The notes under the pieces: model-generated | What the model saw: only the letters and a program-made list of their open reading frames with translations | Databases searched by the model: none | What the model was told of the DNA's origin: nothing | Assembly (NCBI RefSeq): GCF_016919005.1 | Contig: NZ_JAFFQE010000001.1 | Span: 806,001 to 870,000 of the forward strand | Reading direction: 5' to 3' | DNA from: Desulfopila inferna | Lineage (GTDB): Bacteria; Desulfobacterota; Desulfobulbia; Desulfobulbales; Desulfocapsaceae | Length of the DNA stretch: 64,000 nucleotides | Shown: positions 62,298-64,000 of the stretch, one piece after another | Position numbering within the stretch: position 1 is the first letter of the stretch | Layout: the number at the start of each line of letters is the position of its first letter | Position numbers and translations under genes: made by a program

Positions 62298-62648
62298 ATC
62301 TTATTATCCTCCCGGCAGAACCGGGCATATAATTTATTTCCGATTCGCCTGCCCCTTTTAGCGACCTGTAATGTACAAGAAAGGTTTAAACAGGCGGCAG
62401 GCATTCATTGGATCACAGCCGGCCTTCGGATCTGATGATACCGGTACGGTAAATTCTCTACGTCTTACTTTCAAATGGGAGAGGGAAATAAAGATCCTAA
62501 CCGGTCCAGCGTTAGTTTGTAAGTTGTATATTTATATATGCTCTGTTTTTGAGGAAATGGCCAGAGTTATTATTCTCTTGGCCACAGAAGGCAATAATCA
62601 CTCTCGCTCGGGAGCATCCTGTTAACACAAATAATCAGAAAAAAAACA
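62298..62648. other. 351-bp gap, nothing recognised
   Basis: It contains the promoter region of the small gene to its left and the end of the nitroreductase-like gene to its right. No repeat, hairpin or frame worth defending was seen. Confidence 0.4.
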
Positions 62649-63410
62649 TCAAGAAGAATATTTCCCAACCGGCGCAAGGTAAATTGTGAACTGCTCTTGC
62701 CCATCCACACCGATAAATTCGTCCATAGCTTCCTGATCATAGGCGGCAATGGCGCAAGTTCCGGCCCGGATCGCCTCACATGCGAGATAGAGGTTTTGGC
62801 ATACATGGCCTGCATCGAGGAGAATCACGCGGTGGGCCGCCTGCAGGTAACGCCATTCCATGCGATAGGGAACGGTTGTCCAGACGAAGACAACAGCAGC
62901 GCCGGCCACAAACTGCTGCCCAAAAACAGCCCGGGAAAGATTGGTTGAACTCCGGCTGTCGGCTGCAGCCATGAATACCAACTCATGAGAGAGCGGAAGA
63001 TAACGGTAAAGCCCCGCCGCCAAATTTTCCACCCGCTGAATGAACAGGTAGGTTTCGAAACTGTGCCTGGCCCCGGCCGATGGAACCGTACGGAAGTGAG
63101 GAGTTTGTTTCTGCGGATTTCTCTGCCCCTGGGTAGCCCAGAGCAGAAACGCCAGCTCTTCAAGGCTGAGATATTCATCATTAAAATTCCGCCGGCTCCG
63201 ACGATTGCCCATGGCAACCGCCAGATCGATTTCATGTATGACCGAACTCCATGATTCCCTCTCGGGCAACCGGACCCGGGACATCCCTTCATCAACATCT
63301 TCCTGCAATGGCGGCACGGCCACTCCCCTGTGCTGGTCGCTGGCACGAAAATCGATAGTCTTCCGGAGACTGTCCTTTAAAAACTCACGATATCGTTTCA
63401 TCTCATCCAT
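62649..63410 (-). CDS. SagB-type FMN nitroreductase/dehydrogenase
   Basis: A 253-residue protein of the nitroreductase fold, SagB/ThcOx subgroup. It shows NRRSRRNFNDEYLSLEELAFLLWATQG (FMN phosphate Arg cluster), FRTVPSAGARHSFETYLFI, GLYRYLPLSHELV and VILLDAGHVCQNLYLACEAIRAGTCAIAAYDQ, typical SagB positions. In peptide toxin clusters SagB oxidises azolines to azoles, but stand-alone forms are common and have unknown substrates. No YcaO, LanB or precursor peptide is seen nearby. The start may be the ATG at 63410 or the one nine bases on. It is monocistronic as far as visible. Confidence 0.85.
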   Translation of the reverse strand: MDEMKRYREFLKDSLRKTIDFRASDQHRGVAVPPLQEDVDEGMSRVRLPERESWSSVIHEIDLAVAMGNRRSRRNFNDEYLSLEELAFLLWATQGQRNPQKQTPHFRTVPSAGARHSFETYLFIQRVENLAAGLYRYLPLSHELVFMAAADSRSSTNLSRAVFGQQFVAGAAVVFVWTTVPYRMEWRYLQAAHRVILLDAGHVCQNLYLACEAIRAGTCAIAAYDQEAMDEFIGVDGQEQFTIYLAPVGKYSS

Positions 63411-63446
63411 TGTGAAAAACTCATGTGTTATTTAACCTCAAACCCC

Positions 63447-63536
63447 GTCCATGGGGGGCTTCGCTGCAGCCGTCCGGGGCAGAGGCCCGTGAAAAGAGAG
63501 CAGTCCCAACCTTGAGCTGAGGATTAAGGTTAATCA
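63447..63536 (-). repeat. Family B element, long-form fragment (B5)
   Basis: Reverse complement of the left half of B3: its right end reads TTGAGCTGAGGATTAAGG, then TTAATCAG, and the interior has GTGAAAAGAGAGCAGTCCC, matching GGGACTGCTCTTTTCAC at 26184. The other end is not recognisable. Confidence 0.55.
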
Positions 63537-63653
63537 GTTAACATAATAATGTTTTATTCTGAATCAGGCAAACCAGACCTGTTTGAACATGGGGAAGACT
63601 GCTCCGTTTTCCATTTTTTCCGTCGAGTCTCCGGCATGGCACCAGTCGAGTAG

Positions 63654-64000
63654 TTACGGTTGCTCGGTGGAGCTGATTCGCCAAACGTTCCCCTCATCGT
63701 GATCGGTCAGAACGTAAATCGATCCATCCGGAGCAACATCAACATCGCGTATGCGCTTCGGCAGAGAAAACCGTTCTTCATCGACCACTGTGGAACCGTC
63801 CAAGACAAGTCGGACAACTTCCTTTGTTGTCAGGCCGCCGATCAGCATATTATTTCTCCACCCGGGAAACATATCACCCTGATAAAAGGCCATTCCTGAA
63901 GGGGAGATCACCGGTGTCCAGCGTCTGAGTGCATCTTTAAATTCAGGTCGTGTCGGCGGCTCGGGTATTTTCCTGCCGTCGTAATGCTTACCCCAGCTGA
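63654..64000 (-). CDS. PQQ-type soluble sugar dehydrogenase (YliI-like), C-terminus only
   Basis: The last 115 residues of a gene running off the right edge. Visible sequence includes SWGKHYDGRKIPEPPTRPEF, then WTPVISPSGMAFYQGDMFPG, WRNNMLIGGLTTKEVVRLVL, RIRDVDVAPDGSIYVLTDHD and GNVWRI. These are blades of the beta-propeller in PQQ-dependent aldose sugar dehydrogenases (YliI/Asd; GdhB-like). Full proteins are exported and oxidise aldoses in the periplasm. An internal ATG at 63911 could be mistaken for a start, but the frame continues upstream with family sequence to the window's edge. Confidence 0.85.
   Translation of the reverse strand, partial: SWGKHYDGRKIPEPPTRPEFKDALRRWTPVISPSGMAFYQGDMFPGWRNNMLIGGLTTKEVVRLVLDGSTVVDEERFSLPKRIRDVDVAPDGSIYVLTDHDEGNVWRISSTEQP

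Noticed and set aside
63654-63911. 85-residue protein as a separate small gene
   Set aside because: The frame stays open upstream to the window edge and continues with sugar dehydrogenase sequence, so it is only the C-terminus of a longer protein.

Overview
The window looks like a chromosomal segment of a Gram-negative, mainly anaerobic bacterium. The best guess is Desulfobacterota (deltaproteobacteria), perhaps Desulfobulbales-like. Supporting signs are a fused LutB-LutA lactate oxidation protein beside LutC and a TRAP transporter, rubrerythrin and rubredoxin, a DsrE-fold protein, an Fe-S/DUF3786 protein, sigma-54 two-component control, and RecBCD with OmpA-type envelope proteins. The placement is inferred from gene content. 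No rRNA, tRNA, dsr or other marker gene is present.

Layout. 1-2.0 kb: the start of a GMC oxidoreductase behind a GntR/FCD regulator with two operator-like palindromes, a small membrane protein, and a YajD-type HNH protein. 2.7-5.5 kb: aconitase AcnA. 5.5-12 kb: a PAS protein, a ZIP metal transporter, a NorD/CbbO-NorQ/CbbQ pair without its usual target enzyme, and a class IV aminotransferase. 12.4-15 kb: rubrerythrin and a CoA-transferase-like/GNAT fusion that has lost the expected catalytic Glu. 15.7-18.8 kb: an SH3-anchor protein and an ExbB/MotA plus OmpA/MotB stator-like pair. 19-25.7 kb: LysE exporter, ElaA, DsrE-like protein, Lon protease and an AI-2E-family permease. 25.7-34.6 kb: PilZ protein, rubredoxin, FumC, DUF3786 protein, AlaC-type aminotransferase and Pta-AckA. 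34.7-36 kb: a VanZ protein and an exported ComEC-like hydrolase.

36-47.8 kb is the most integrated block. LutC, a LutB-LutA fusion and a zinc-ribbon protein form one operon. Upstream lies a DctP-DctQ-DctM TRAP operon with its own terminator and a -24/-12 promoter. Upstream again are an NtrC-type regulator and a hybrid histidine kinase with a periplasmic ABC-type sensor domain. Together they read as sensing, uptake and oxidation of a carboxylate, most plausibly lactate, with Pta-AckA, FumC and AcnA nearby for acetyl-CoA and C4/C6 acid metabolism. A decayed fragment of a second copy of the regulator lies in the 1-kb gap before dctP.

48-64 kb: an exported Arg/Asp/Tyr-rich protein, a degenerate cyclase-domain/cNMP-binding protein, recC-recB-recD, two unknown genes with abutting start codons, a CPA2 antiporter, a small unknown protein, a lone SagB-type nitroreductase and the C-terminus of a PQQ-type sugar dehydrogenase.

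Between genes there are three families of short dispersed repeats. Family A is a mosaic of up to about 170 bp. Family B is a 59-bp element, longer in some copies, with 11-bp terminal inverted repeats. Family C is a strong hairpin unit found mostly where genes converge. No CRISPR array, insertion sequence or tRNA was seen. All similarity statements come from reading by eye; no database search was run.
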